64,000 bases of DNA from Methylomonas lenta (GTDB lineage: Bacteria; Pseudomonadota; Gammaproteobacteria; Methylococcales; Methylomonadaceae): contig NZ_LUUI01000111.1 of NCBI RefSeq assembly GCF_001644015.1, forward strand, positions 1 to 64,000, in the 5' to 3' direction. A program made the translations under genes and the position numbers. Positions 47,539 to 56,712 of the stretch are shown piece by piece (within the stretch, counting starts at the first letter, position 1; every line of letters begins with the position of its first letter). The notes under the pieces were generated by a model. That model was not told the origin of the DNA and did no database searches. It saw only the letters and a list, made by a program, of their open reading frames with translations.

Positions 47539-47802
47539 TTAAATTGCGTTGAACTCTATTGACGGCTTACCCGCAATCAACCCAAACACAGAAATATCTT
47601 CATCAATCTGCGGCCAATATACACCTTCACCATCGCCCAATATCTCAAAATCGGCTCTTTGCTTGGCATCGGCTTTGGCTAAACGGGGAAACCAGACGAT
47701 AGGAACCGAAATATGCCTTCCATCGGTAAGAAATACGATCAACTCCTGATCGGTACAATTCACCGCGCATGCTCGGGGAAGTTCAACGGCTAAAGAATTC
47801 AT
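47539..47802 (-). CDS. DUF2442 protein
   Basis: An 87-residue protein matching DUF2442: LIVFLTDGRHISVPIVWFPR (residues 22-41) and GEGVYWPQIDEDISVFGLI. It overlaps the DUF4160 gene by 20 bases. The pair DUF4160-DUF2442 is widespread and often regarded as a candidate toxin-antitoxin-like module, without firm function. It lies between prfB and the ATPase gene, 14 bases from the latter. Confidence 0.85.
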   Translation of the reverse strand: MNSLAVELPRACAVNCTDQELIVFLTDGRHISVPIVWFPRLAKADAKQRADFEILGDGEGVYWPQIDEDISVFGLIAGKPSIEFNAI

Positions 47803-48019
47803 TCCACGCCTCCAATAATATTGGTTGATTATCTTCTACCAACTTGCTGAGTTTTGATAGATCATGCGCTGAAAAGCCACTACTTTTTGCATACGCAACA
47901 GGTTTAAGCCAGAACTTCGCCAATGCTTTTTCATACTGAATATGGATATGGGCTGGCTCAGCATTTTCATTGCTATAAAAGAAAAAGCGGTATCCGCCAA
48001 TTCTTAATACGGTGGGCAT
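47783..48019 (-). CDS. DUF4160 protein
   Basis: A 78-residue protein starting MPTVLRIGGYRFFFYSNENA, with AHIHIQYEKALAKFWLKP following, both typical of DUF4160. The frame is open to a TTG at 48037, but the ATG at 48019 matches the family start. No clear RBS is seen for either. Its 3' end overlaps DUF2442 by 20 bases, so the two are co-translated. Function unknown. Confidence 0.85.
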   Translation of the reverse strand: MPTVLRIGGYRFFFYSNENAEPAHIHIQYEKALAKFWLKPVAYAKSSGFSAHDLSKLSKLVEDNQPILLEAWNEFFSR

Positions 48020-48048
48020 GTACTTATCAATACTCAAGCAGCAAAAAA

Positions 48049-49146
48049 TTACAAACCGCTCTTCAAACTAGCCTCAATAAACTGATCCAGTGCGCCATCC
48101 AGTACCGCTTGGGTATTGCCGGTTTCGACGTTGGTGCGCAAGTCCTTGATGCGGGATTGATCCAGCACGTAGGAGCGAATCTGGCTGCCCCAGCCGATAT
48201 CGGATTTGGAGTCTTCAATTGCCTGCAAACCTTCGTTGCGTTTCAGCATCTCCATCTCGTAGAGCTTGGCTTTCAATTGCTTCATCGCGGTATCTTTATT
48301 CTTGTGCTGCGACCGATCACTTTGACACTGGGTGACGATGCCGCTGGGATTATGGGTAATCCTGACCGCCGATTCGGTTCTGTTGACATGCTGACCACCG
48401 GCACCGCTGGCCCGATAAACGTCGATGCGTAAATCGGCCGGATTAATGTCGATCTCGATATCATCGTCAATTTCCGGCGAAACGAATACCGAAGCAAATG
48501 AAGTATGTCTTCTGTTTCCGGAGTCAAAAGGCGATTTGCGCACTAAACGATGCACACCGGTTTCGGTACGCAGCCAGCCAAAGGCATATGGACCTTCGAA
48601 TTTAATGGTGGCACTCTTGATACCCGCCACATCGCCGGGTGACTCTTCGATCAACTCGGTTTTAAAACCTTTGGCCTCGCCCCAGCGCAAATACATTCGC
48701 TCTATCATGGACGCCCAATCCTGTGCTTCAGTCCCACCGGAACCAGACTGCACATCTAAAAAAGCATTGTTGGCGTCCATTTCACCGCAAAACATGCGCT
48801 GGAATTCCAAATTGGCAACTTTCTGTTCATACTGTTCCAAATCGACCGCAACGGTATCCACGGTGTCTTCGTCGTTTTCTTCCACAGCCATCAACAAAAG
48901 CTCTTCGGCGTAGTTCAGGCCTTGCTCTAAATCTTTGATCGTCAGCACAATGCCTTCCAACATTGCCCGCTCCTTACCCATGGCCTGCGCCTGTTCCGGC
49001 TTGTTCCAGATCGACGGATCTTCCAGTTCGCGTAGCACTTCAACCAATCGTTCGCTCTTGGTATCGAAATCCAAATAGGTTTTCAGCCCGGCGCCACGTT
49101 CGCGCAAGTCAGCTATTTTGTATTTAATCGGATTAATTTCTTGCAT
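48049..49146 (-). CDS. prfB: peptide chain release factor RF2, without programmed frameshift
   Basis: A 365-residue class I release factor recognising UGA and UAA. It has the anticodon-like SPF motif ([15 protein letters not shown]) and GGQ in [13 protein letters not shown]. In E. coli codon 25 is followed by an in-frame UGA that demands a +1 shift. Here codons 25-26 read TTG GAT (49074-49069), uninterrupted, and no strong internal Shine-Dalgarno is seen. RF2 is thus made without the usual autoregulation. The gene lies upstream of four accessory genes and then lysS. Confidence 0.96.
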   Translation of the reverse strand: MQEINPIKYKIADLRERGAGLKTYLDFDTKSERLVEVLRELEDPSIWNKPEQAQAMGKERAMLEGIVLTIKDLEQGLNYAEELLLMAVEENDEDTVDTVAVDLEQYEQKVANLEFQRMFCGEMDANNAFLDVQSGSGGTEAQDWASMIERMYLRWGEAKGFKTELIEESPGDVAGIKSATIKFEGPYAFGWLRTETGVHRLVRKSPFDSGNRRHTSFASVFVSPEIDDDIEIDINPADLRIDVYRASGAGGQHVNRTESAVRITHNPSGIVTQCQSDRSQHKNKDTAMKQLKAKLYEMEMLKRNEGLQAIEDSKSDIGWGSQIRSYVLDQSRIKDLRTNVETGNTQAVLDGALDQFIEASLKSGL

Positions 49147-49166
49147 GAACCCTCAAAACCCAAATG

Positions 49167-49189
49167 CAAAACGCCGGCATGACCCGGCG
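49167..49189 (-). terminator. terminator of lgt
   Basis: On the minus strand CGCCGG, loop GTCATG, CCGGCG, then TTTTGCATTT. It separates lgt from prfB. Confidence 0.75.
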
Positions 49190-49215
49190 ACTTAAAAAGG
49201 CGTGATTATAAACGA

Positions 49216-50004
49216 TTACGTCGTAGGGTTGGGCTGATGGTTTCTTAAAGACCAGATCACACAACCAATTCCGGCCAATACAAATGGAATACTGAGCAAT
49301 TGACCAGTGGTCAACGCCACTCCGGTGTCATACATGGCTTGTTCGGTTTTGAAATATTCCAGAAAAAACCGCACGGTAAATAACATGCTGATAAAACATC
49401 CAAACACGAAACCCGGCTTATCGCCGTGTTTTTTGTAAAGCATCAGCGAAACACCGTATATGACTAAGTAACAAAGCGCTTCGTAAAGCTGTACCGGATG
49501 ACGCGGCTGCGGATCTATGCGTACAAAAATAACACCCCAGGGTTCTTGAGTGGGAATACCCAGAATTTCAGAATTTAAAAAGTTGCCGACCCGGATGCAC
49601 GCACCCGCCAACGCGGTCGGAATACTCACTCTATCCAGCAACCAGAAATAACTGTCACCAAATTTTCGACTATACAGATACAAAGCCAGAATGATCCCCA
49701 GCGTAGCACCATGACTGGCCAGCCCGCCTTCCCAAATCGCCAGTATTTTGATCGGATTCGACAAATAATAAGCCGGATCGTAGAACAAGGTATGCCCCAG
49801 ACGAGCGCCAACAATGGTAGCAATCACCATATACCACAGCAAGGTATCCAATTCCTCGACATTCTTGCCTTCACGTTGATAGATCCACTGCATGGTCAAA
49901 AAACTGCCGACAAAACCTGACGCAAACATCAGGCCGTACCAGCGAATTTTTAGAAACCCAATATCAAGCAGGATGGGGTCGAGATTCCAGATTAGGTGTT
50001 GCAT
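49216..50004 (-). CDS. lgt: prolipoprotein diacylglyceryl transferase
   Basis: A 262-residue inner-membrane enzyme that adds diacylglycerol to the lipobox Cys of lipoproteins. It has IRWYGLMFASGFVGS (residues 20-34), GARLGHTLFYDP, the HG in GGLASHGATLGI and RVGNFLNSEILG with the conserved Arg and Asn, then RHPVQLYEAL. Seven hydrophobic segments fit the known fold. Length is normal. Confidence 0.96.
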   Translation of the reverse strand: MQHLIWNLDPILLDIGFLKIRWYGLMFASGFVGSFLTMQWIYQREGKNVEELDTLLWYMVIATIVGARLGHTLFYDPAYYLSNPIKILAIWEGGLASHGATLGIILALYLYSRKFGDSYFWLLDRVSIPTALAGACIRVGNFLNSEILGIPTQEPWGVIFVRIDPQPRHPVQLYEALCYLVIYGVSLMLYKKHGDKPGFVFGCFISMLFTVRFFLEYFKTEQAMYDTGVALTTGQLLSIPFVLAGIGCVIWSLRNHQPNPTT

Positions 50005-50161
50005 AATAAAATGATACGAATTGATTGAATATATTCGTCACAGAGTACAAGGTTCGGAGGCAGGCGGCAAACGCATATTCCAAAAAATCAGGCTGACCGC
50101 TTTTACAATAATGTCGCGTTAGAATCCGCCTTCCCTATCCATCACATTGATTTTAAAAAAT

Positions 50162-50650
50162 TTACGAAATTAAAAGCATCAATCCGCCTGCCATGCCAGC
50201 AAACTGAAATAATAATAATTTGATTTTTTGCCAAGCAGTCAGGCTTTGCCAGGTTTCGATAGCTTGGTATTTTATGTGTGAGCCAAATAGTATTAATCTG
50301 ATTTTAATTGACTGCAAAAGCCGCGGCAGGCGTTTCCATAGCCAATAAAGCACCAAACAAGCCAGGGTCAAAAATAGATAAAACACCAACATCTGCGCAT
50401 AATACTTTTGCATACCCAGACCATGCATTAAACTCTCTTCCAGCAGGAATGAAATGGTTTCGTATAAAAGATGTAGCAAAATCCCGATATGATGAAAAAC
50501 AAAGCTCAACTTATGCCACAGCAATTCCGGCATGATGATCCAGGTGGCAAACAGGCTGAGCAAAAACAATTTTTTAGCGCGTTTTGCGCTGATATTGGCT
50601 GGGTTGGGTAGGAAAAGTTTTGCCGAGGGTTTGGGCAACATGCGTTTCAT
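50162..50650 (-). CDS. small membrane protein downstream of tolC-like gene
   Basis: A 162-residue protein I do not recognise. After a basic, Lys-rich first 27 residues come hydrophobic segments at about 28-45 and 85-107, and again at the C-terminus (LLLFQFAGMAGGLMLLIS). Gly/His/Leu-rich regions between are amphipathic. It starts 14 bases after the TolC-like gene, so it is the last gene of the export operon and may assist it. Confidence 0.7.
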   Translation of the reverse strand: MKRMLPKPSAKLFLPNPANISAKRAKKLFLLSLFATWIIMPELLWHKLSFVFHHIGILLHLLYETISFLLEESLMHGLGMQKYYAQMLVFYLFLTLACLVLYWLWKRLPRLLQSIKIRLILFGSHIKYQAIETWQSLTAWQKIKLLLFQFAGMAGGLMLLIS

Positions 50651-50664
50651 AGCGATAACCTGCC

Positions 50665-52089
50665 TTACTCGTTGATAATGTCGTTGGTTGATATGGGTAT
50701 GCCAAGCGCTGCTTGATATTCTGCATGAGCTTTGAACAAATTGGCTTGGGCGTCGGCTGCCATCAAGGCCGCGTCGCCATTGGCGATTTCGCGTAAATTC
50801 ACAAATAACAAGGTGCTATCACCCAGTTCGAAGCGGCTTTGCTCGCCTTGTTCCAGTTGTTGTGCTGCTTGCCATTGTTGACGACTAAGTTGCACACGCT
50901 GGCGAGCAGCAGATAATGCTGACAACACGTCTTGGACTTCGTTGGCTATGCGATCATTCAATAATTGTTGATCATATTTCAAGCGCTGCAGATTAGCCGC
51001 AGCCACTTGCAAACGACCGCCTGCGACACGTTGTTGCAGCGGGATGTCTACGTTAAGCCCCAGATACAACTCATTCCGGTTGACTTTATTGTCACTGTAG
51101 CCGACGTCTTTAGCGCCTATTACCGAAAAATCCACCCCTGGCGCTTTTTGATTAGCTTGTAATGCTATTTCGGTTTCGGTTTGGCGTTTTTGTAAATCCA
51201 GACGCTTCAACTCCGGACGCTGGTTTTGTGCAGCCACTAAAGCTTGCTCAAAATTGATGTCTATTGGCGGCTCCTGCTGCGGAAATCCGACGGGTAGCAA
51301 ATCAGCGCTAGGCAATTGAGGTTGGTTTTCGGCATCACGCCAATATAAGGACAGTTGAATGGCGCTTTGTTCCAGCAGGCGTTGGGCTGCAACCCGTCTT
51401 TCACGACGCTCTAAAATAGCCCGCTGATTATCCAGGGCTTCAAAATCAGCAATATCGCCCGCTGCAGCGCGTTCTCGAATACCGGCGTCGCGTTGTTCGG
51501 CAATTTGCAACAAACGTTCTGCAACCTGTAACCGTTGACCAGCCAAAACCCAATCCCAATAGCGCAAGCTAGTCAAGCGGCGAATTTCCAGCAAAGCTTG
51601 GTCATAATCATGACTGGCGATGATTTTACCCAGTTCGGCCTGCTGCAGCTTGGCACGGCGGCTATCGATTTCGCGGTTGCGCCACAAAGGAATATTCACA
51701 CCGCCGCGAAATTCACCATCATTGGAAGTCTGGCTTTTGCCTTCGTAAACCGGATAATCGCCCACACCCCGGCGCCAGCCGCCAAAAAAAGTCGCCCCCC
51801 AAAGACCGGTGGGTTGTTCGATGCCGAGATCATTCATTTGGTTTTCGTAAACCCCGACCACCGACCAACGATTTTTAGCTGTTAACTGGGTATCAAAGCC
51901 ACCTTCGGCAACTTGATACTCACCTGCCGCGACGTTCTGGCGCTGACCGGTAGCCAACAAACCCGGGAAAGCCCTCAAAGCCGCAGACAGCACCTCGTCC
52001 AACATCAAGGGAGCCGGAGCCGGAGGGGCCGCAAAAACTAACTGGCAACAGCCAAATATCATGACTAAACTCAGAATGATTTTATTCAT
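50665..52089 (-). CDS. TolC-like outer-membrane efflux protein
   Basis: A 474-residue protein with a signal peptide (residues 1-20, cleaved after VFA), then LMLDEVLSAALRAFPGLLAT as in TolC-family proteins. Long helical, Gln/Arg-rich segments (RAILERRERRVAAQRLLEQS and the repeated half near 390-440) form the periplasmic tunnel. It overlaps the HlyD-like gene by four bases and is the third gene of an ABC-HlyD-TolC operon, giving the full type I export route. Confidence 0.9.
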   Translation of the reverse strand: MNKIILSLVMIFGCCQLVFAAPPAPAPLMLDEVLSAALRAFPGLLATGQRQNVAAGEYQVAEGGFDTQLTAKNRWSVVGVYENQMNDLGIEQPTGLWGATFFGGWRRGVGDYPVYEGKSQTSNDGEFRGGVNIPLWRNREIDSRRAKLQQAELGKIIASHDYDQALLEIRRLTSLRYWDWVLAGQRLQVAERLLQIAEQRDAGIRERAAAGDIADFEALDNQRAILERRERRVAAQRLLEQSAIQLSLYWRDAENQPQLPSADLLPVGFPQQEPPIDINFEQALVAAQNQRPELKRLDLQKRQTETEIALQANQKAPGVDFSVIGAKDVGYSDNKVNRNELYLGLNVDIPLQQRVAGGRLQVAAANLQRLKYDQQLLNDRIANEVQDVLSALSAARQRVQLSRQQWQAAQQLEQGEQSRFELGDSTLLFVNLREIANGDAALMAADAQANLFKAHAEYQAALGIPISTNDIINE

Positions 52090-53444
52090 GAGTCTTTTTT
52101 CTCACTGCTGCTGAGTGTTTTGCTGTCGTCTTTAAATTTTTGCATTAACTCGGGCTCTGGCAATACCAAAGGCGGAAAGCCGTTAAAGATTCGCCATAAT
52201 TCGTAACCCAACGTCACTTGCCCCAGCAACACCCAACCATTCACCCGCACACCCTGCCTTAAAAAACGCGCATCCGGCCAAGGAATATCGTCGTCCGCAG
52301 GTGTCACCAAAATCCGAAAATGCCCTTTGCCATCGTCGCTGGCGTCGATTAAAACAACTTGCCCGCCAAAGGAACCCACGGAAAACTCCGGCCAGCCGCC
52401 AAATTGGACGGCCGGATAACCTTCGAATTGCAAACGCACATGACTACCGGTAACAATCAAAGGCAAGTCGTTGCCGTCCACCCATAATTCCACTGCACGC
52501 GATTGAGTATCCGGCACCAAAAGCGCCACGGCTTGGCCGGGTTTCAGCAGCTCAGCACCCGGATTAGCCAGCAAGCGTAATATGGTGCCCTCCTGCGGTG
52601 CGGTGATGGTTTGGGTTTGTTGCCGTGCCAGGCGGGTTTGCAGTTTTAACAGATCCGCTTGCAGGTAGTTTTGATCTTCGATGGCTTTATTAAGATCGGC
52701 GCGGGTTTTTTCGATCAGCGATTGCGTGTCGGCAGACAGTTTTTGCCAATCGGCTTGCAGGGCGGCAATCTCGCTGTCCGCCGCGGATAAGCCAGCTTGG
52801 GCGCGATTACGTTCTGCATCGCGCTGGGCGCTGTCCAGTTGCGCCAGTTCCAGCGTGCGTTGCGATGACAAGCCTTTGCCGCGTAATTGCTGCTGGCGGT
52901 TTAAATTCAAGTTGGCGGTTTTATTCGCGGCTTTGGCAGCATCCAGGCTTTGCATGGCAGCACTGCGTCGCTGCTTGGCCATCGCAATGCGTGATTCTGC
53001 TGCGCTCAACGCTTGCGGGCGGGCTTGCTCCGCCATGCGTAATTGGCTGCGGAAAGTCTCAACCCGACTTTCGACTGCAACTTGACGTGCCAGCATGGCC
53101 TCTTGTTCACTGGCCAGCCGTTGTAACAACAGGGGATCATTGTCCAGCAATTCGGCAATCACCTGACCTTGTGTGACCTGGCTACCTTCTCTAACCAGCC
53201 AGCGGCTGACCCTGCCTTCGACCGGTGCACTGATCACTTGCTGGCGTTCAGCCGGGCTGTATGCTACTACCCTGCCTAAGCCGCGCACGTTTTGCTGCCA
53301 GGGGGTCAGGCTCAGCAGGATTAACAAGATGAACAATATCAGCAGTAACGAGCGGGCGATACGGCTGGCCGCTGGCAGGGTTTGAGCATGGGCCAGGGCA
53401 CGGATCGAAGCTGTGGTAAATACACTGGTTTGATCGGTACGCAT
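52086..53444 (-). CDS. HlyD-family membrane-fusion protein
   Basis: A 452-residue periplasmic adaptor. One membrane anchor lies at about 27-46 (SLLLILFILLILLSLTPWQ), then the lipoyl half EGRVSRWLVREGSQVTQGQV near residue 75-94, a long coiled-coil hairpin (about 110-260, rich in Gln, Ala and Arg), the second lipoyl half ITAPQEGTILRLLANPGAEL and a beta-barrel domain. It couples the inner-membrane ABC protein to the TolC-like channel. One base overlaps with the ABC gene (53444), so the operon is tightly coupled. Confidence 0.92.
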   Translation of the reverse strand: MRTDQTSVFTTASIRALAHAQTLPAASRIARSLLLILFILLILLSLTPWQQNVRGLGRVVAYSPAERQQVISAPVEGRVSRWLVREGSQVTQGQVIAELLDNDPLLLQRLASEQEAMLARQVAVESRVETFRSQLRMAEQARPQALSAAESRIAMAKQRRSAAMQSLDAAKAANKTANLNLNRQQQLRGKGLSSQRTLELAQLDSAQRDAERNRAQAGLSAADSEIAALQADWQKLSADTQSLIEKTRADLNKAIEDQNYLQADLLKLQTRLARQQTQTITAPQEGTILRLLANPGAELLKPGQAVALLVPDTQSRAVELWVDGNDLPLIVTGSHVRLQFEGYPAVQFGGWPEFSVGSFGGQVVLIDASDDGKGHFRILVTPADDDIPWPDARFLRQGVRVNGWVLLGQVTLGYELWRIFNGFPPLVLPEPELMQKFKDDSKTLSSSEKKDS

Positions 53445-55111
53445 TACCAGGCCTCCGCTGGCGAATTGATCTCAACCAAAGCGCCCTGTTCTATGCGGCA
53501 ATGCCTTGAACAGGCTTTGATGACCTGATCTTGCTGGCTGCTAATCACTAAGGTCCAGGGCGACTCATCGGCCACTAAATAATCTAGTATCCTGGGTAGG
53601 TAATTGCTGTCGATATGATCCAGGACTTGATCCAACATCAACAAGCGCGGATTTTGAGACAGAGCACGAGCCAGACTCAGGCGCAGACACTGCTCCCGAC
53701 TGAGCGGCGCTCCCTGTAAACCCAATGGCGTGTTCAGTCCCATCGGTAAATCGGTGATAAATTCCAGCAGCCCAACCTGTTGCAGAGCCTGTTGTATGGC
53801 ATGTAAATCTAGCGGCCTACCCATATGCACATTTTCAGCAATCGTGCCCGGGATGGTCTCCGGTTCGCGCACCAGGGCAATGGTATCGCGCAGCAAACCC
53901 ACATTCAGGTCACGTAAATCCTGATTATCCAGACTGACCGAACCGCTGGTGGGACTGCGTAAACCATACAGTAGGTCAAGCACACTACCGTGTTGCGTGC
54001 CGCTGCTAATGACCAGCCGCTCGCCGGGCGCAATCTGCAGATTCAGATGGAGCAAGGTGTCGAGTTGTGGGTTTTGCGGCAGGCTAACGTTATCCAGTAC
54101 CACGCGGTAGGCCGAGGTTTTGACTGCGGGTGAGGTGCCAAGCTCTTTTTCCTGCGGCAAGTCTAGCAAATGGCCTATTTTGTCGATGCTGGTCAACAGT
54201 TCGTAAAAATTATCCAAAATTTTGCCCAGCCGAGTCAGGCCATACAGCATGGCATTGACCACCAATTCGGCGGCAATCAGTTGTCCCAGGCTCAATTGTC
54301 GCTCGATGACCATCCAGCCACCCAAGCCTAGTAATAAAGTGTTGGCGACCGCGTGCAAAGCCAGTGCAGCGATGTTTTGTCTAGCCAAAATACGAAAATG
54401 CTGGGTACAGGCATACAGATAATCCACGGCAATTTGTTCGGTACGCTGCCGAAAAAAGTTCTGGGTATGTGTCGATTTACCTAGTAAGGGGTTGCCGGCA
54501 ATGTTTTCCAACCAGGCCGCGGCGGCATATTTGGCTTTGGATTGTTCAATTGCTGTGCTGACGCCATGTTTTCCCATCACGAATATAATCAAAATCAGCA
54601 TGGTGATTAAAAACAAGTCGAACGCCAGTAATATCGGATGATAAAACGCCAGCAACAACATGCCGATCAGGGTTTGCAATACATACCCCAGGCTTTCCAG
54701 CAGCATGACGGCGGCTGTTTTTTGCAATGTCACTACATCGAAAAAGCGATTGCTCAATTCAGGTAAATAATGGCTATCGTGTGCGGCAAAATCGGTCTGT
54801 TGCAGGTTGTTTGCTGCCGTACCGAATAAGCGTACAAATAAACGCCGCTGCAGCATTTCCACCACATAAAACTGCCAGGCTGCCAGCGTATTGCTAAACG
54901 TCATCAGCACAAACAAAATCAGCGTCAACACCAGCAATGGCTGAAACAAGGCACCAAAGGCTATGGTGTTAACCAGCGACTGCACCGCAATCGGCGTAGC
55001 CAGCGACATCAAACCTATCCCCAAACCGTAAATAATCAGGGTGGTAATATCCTCGCTTTCCAGTTGCACCAACTGATACAGGCGCTGCAAAGGCGTCGGA
55101 TGGCTAGACAT
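53444..55111 (-). CDS. ABC exporter with degenerate nucleotide-binding domain
   Basis: A 555-residue half-transporter: membrane domain (about 20-310, six hydrophobic segments) and an ABC domain (about 335-550). The ABC domain keeps the fold but loses key residues. Walker A reads SGTQHGSV at 370-377 with His374 in place of Lys. The Q-loop Gln is Arg415, the signature LSGGQ is LSREQ at 470-474, the Walker B Glu is Gln495 (LMLDQ), and the H-loop His is Ser (LVISSQQ at 521-527). ATP hydrolysis as in HlyB or MsbA is therefore doubtful. It heads the operon with HlyD- and TolC-like genes and has no C39 peptidase domain. Confidence 0.9.
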   Translation of the reverse strand: MSSHPTPLQRLYQLVQLESEDITTLIIYGLGIGLMSLATPIAVQSLVNTIAFGALFQPLLVLTLILFVLMTFSNTLAAWQFYVVEMLQRRLFVRLFGTAANNLQQTDFAAHDSHYLPELSNRFFDVVTLQKTAAVMLLESLGYVLQTLIGMLLLAFYHPILLAFDLFLITMLILIIFVMGKHGVSTAIEQSKAKYAAAAWLENIAGNPLLGKSTHTQNFFRQRTEQIAVDYLYACTQHFRILARQNIAALALHAVANTLLLGLGGWMVIERQLSLGQLIAAELVVNAMLYGLTRLGKILDNFYELLTSIDKIGHLLDLPQEKELGTSPAVKTSAYRVVLDNVSLPQNPQLDTLLHLNLQIAPGERLVISSGTQHGSVLDLLYGLRSPTSGSVSLDNQDLRDLNVGLLRDTIALVREPETIPGTIAENVHMGRPLDLHAIQQALQQVGLLEFITDLPMGLNTPLGLQGAPLSREQCLRLSLARALSQNPRLLMLDQVLDHIDSNYLPRILDYLVADESPWTLVISSQQDQVIKACSRHCRIEQGALVEINSPAEAW

Positions 55112-55154
55112 GTAAAATCACTCCTGATGATTGTCAAAGACTAGAGCAAGCTTC

Positions 55155-55763
55155 TCAATGTTTCACGCTGTCTGCTGCATATAAAGCCTTGATATCCTCA
55201 GGCTTTGCAAAATCGACACCTACGCTAATCACAAAGCTGGAGACTTCTTCGATATCCATAGTCGAGCGCCTCACTTTTGACTGATCCACCATGACGGTAA
55301 AACCGGAGGTTGGGTTGGGTGAAGTCGGCACATATAATATGTAGCAAGCACCAATCCGATTAGTTACATAAGCGGGCACCCACATGCCATCTTTGGGGTA
55401 TTCGACATAGACCACTTCCCTCACTTGCGACTCTTCCGTAGCCAGGAACAACTTTAATAGCTTACGTGCCACTCGATAAATACTACCTAACAGAGGGATA
55501 CGTTGAATAAACGATTCCAGGTAATACAACACATGTGCCCTGTCATGTTTGAGCAGCTTACCGAAATAAGCCAACAAGGCAATCGCAGACACAAACAATA
55601 ATATGGTAACTAACGGATTTTCATATCGACCATGCACGAGTAATACAAAGTCCTTTAAAAAGCGTTCCACATACATAATGATCTGAAATATCAACGCAAT
55701 AGGCAGAAAACCAATTACGCCGATAATCACATAATCTAGTATTTTTTTGAGTGTATTTTTCAT
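55155..55763 (-). CDS. DUF502 membrane protein
   Basis: A 202-residue protein starting with a hydrophobic segment (YVIIGVIGFLPIALIFQIIM, residues 11-30), a second at 48-67, then IPLLGSIYRVARKLLKLF and the characteristic TSPNPTSGFTVMVDQSKVRR, all of DUF502. Inner-membrane location is likely; molecular role unknown. It sits between the export operon and carbonic anhydrase on the same strand, separated from both by intergenic DNA (about 240 bases to the latter, in which I see nothing). Confidence 0.9.
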   Translation of the reverse strand: MKNTLKKILDYVIIGVIGFLPIALIFQIIMYVERFLKDFVLLVHGRYENPLVTILLFVSAIALLAYFGKLLKHDRAHVLYYLESFIQRIPLLGSIYRVARKLLKLFLATEESQVREVVYVEYPKDGMWVPAYVTNRIGACYILYVPTSPNPTSGFTVMVDQSKVRRSTMDIEEVSSFVISVGVDFAKPEDIKALYAADSVKH

Positions 55764-56001
55764 CTGCGTATCCTCTCGATATTTTTATTAGAGCGGTCGA
55801 GTCTACAGTAATCGACTCGGATAATTAGCGGCTTATGCTCTAGCTAAAATGACTATACACAGTCCAGGACCAAGTAATACCGCCCCAGGCTTGTCTAGCG
55901 AGAACGCTTGAAACAGCGTGGGTGTTCAGCCTAGTCTGCTGGTTGAGTGCAATCATTCAGCGAGCTTTTGGTGTTGTGTGCTGATGGTTATTGATGCTGG
56001 G

Positions 56002-56628
56002 TCAGTCCTCATAAAACATGACTTCTCCAGTGCTGATGTTATGCATGCCGCCGACAATGCTGCAGGCACCTGACTCAATCAGCTGTTTTAAAATCGGGCT
56101 ACGTTCCTGTATGGCTTTGACAGTGCGTTGCACGTTGATTTCAGCGACGTTCTGCACAAAAGTGCCGTTGCTGGAACTGCGATTAGATTGTTCGGTTTTT
56201 TCGTCAAAAACCGCAGGCTGAATTTTGCTGAGCAGAGCGGTTAAATTGCCCATTTCCACATGATCGCAAGCGCCTTTGATGGCGCCACAATTGCTATGGC
56301 CTAATACCACGATGATTTTGGCGCCTGCTAGCTGGCAACCGAATTCCATGCTACCCAGGATGTCTTCGTTGATAATGTTGCCGGCTATGCGAATACTAAA
56401 CACGTCGCCTAGACCCTGGTCGAAGATCAGCTCCACCGAGGTGCGGGAATCGATGCAGCTTAAAATCACCGCAAACGGATGTTGACCATCAGAGGTTTCG
56501 TTGGCCTGTTGCAACAAATTGCGATTGATTTTTAGATTGCTGATAAAACGCTGATTGCCGGCTTTTAATAAGGACAAAGCCATGTTGGGCGTGATGGCGG
56601 CTTGCATTTCTTGAGTTAAGGTTTTCAT
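56002..56628 (-). CDS. beta-class carbonic anhydrase
   Basis: A 208-residue zinc enzyme interconverting CO2 and bicarbonate. Zn ligands are Cys58, His111 and Cys114 (ILSCIDSRTS and VLGHSNCGAI), with Asp60-Arg62 forming the catalytic dyad. No signal peptide, so cytoplasmic. Lies downstream of ppc on the same strand with an 84-base gap, so bicarbonate made here can feed PEP carboxylase directly: a functional pair. Confidence 0.95.
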   Translation of the reverse strand: MKTLTQEMQAAITPNMALSLLKAGNQRFISNLKINRNLLQQANETSDGQHPFAVILSCIDSRTSVELIFDQGLGDVFSIRIAGNIINEDILGSMEFGCQLAGAKIIVVLGHSNCGAIKGACDHVEMGNLTALLSKIQPAVFDEKTEQSNRSSSNGTFVQNVAEINVQRTVKAIQERSPILKQLIESGACSIVGGMHNISTGEVMFYED

Positions 56629-56664
56629 AAATGCCTTTTGGGGTCAATAAATCAACTTAACGCT

Positions 56665-56697
56665 GTCAACCGGATGACTAAAAGTAATCCGGCTGAC
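56665..56697 (-). terminator. hairpin between ppc and carbonic anhydrase
   Basis: GTCAGCCGGAT and ATCCGGTTGAC (minus strand) pair with one G-T wobble around an 11-base loop. No U tract follows, so this may be an mRNA-stabilising or partial-termination structure within a ppc-carbonic anhydrase transcript. Confidence 0.45.
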
Positions 56698-56712
56698 GAT
56701 CTAATTTCTAAA

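Noticed and set aside
48723..48938. Plus-strand frames over prfB
   Set aside because: Antisense to RF2, which has intact GGQ and SPF motifs.
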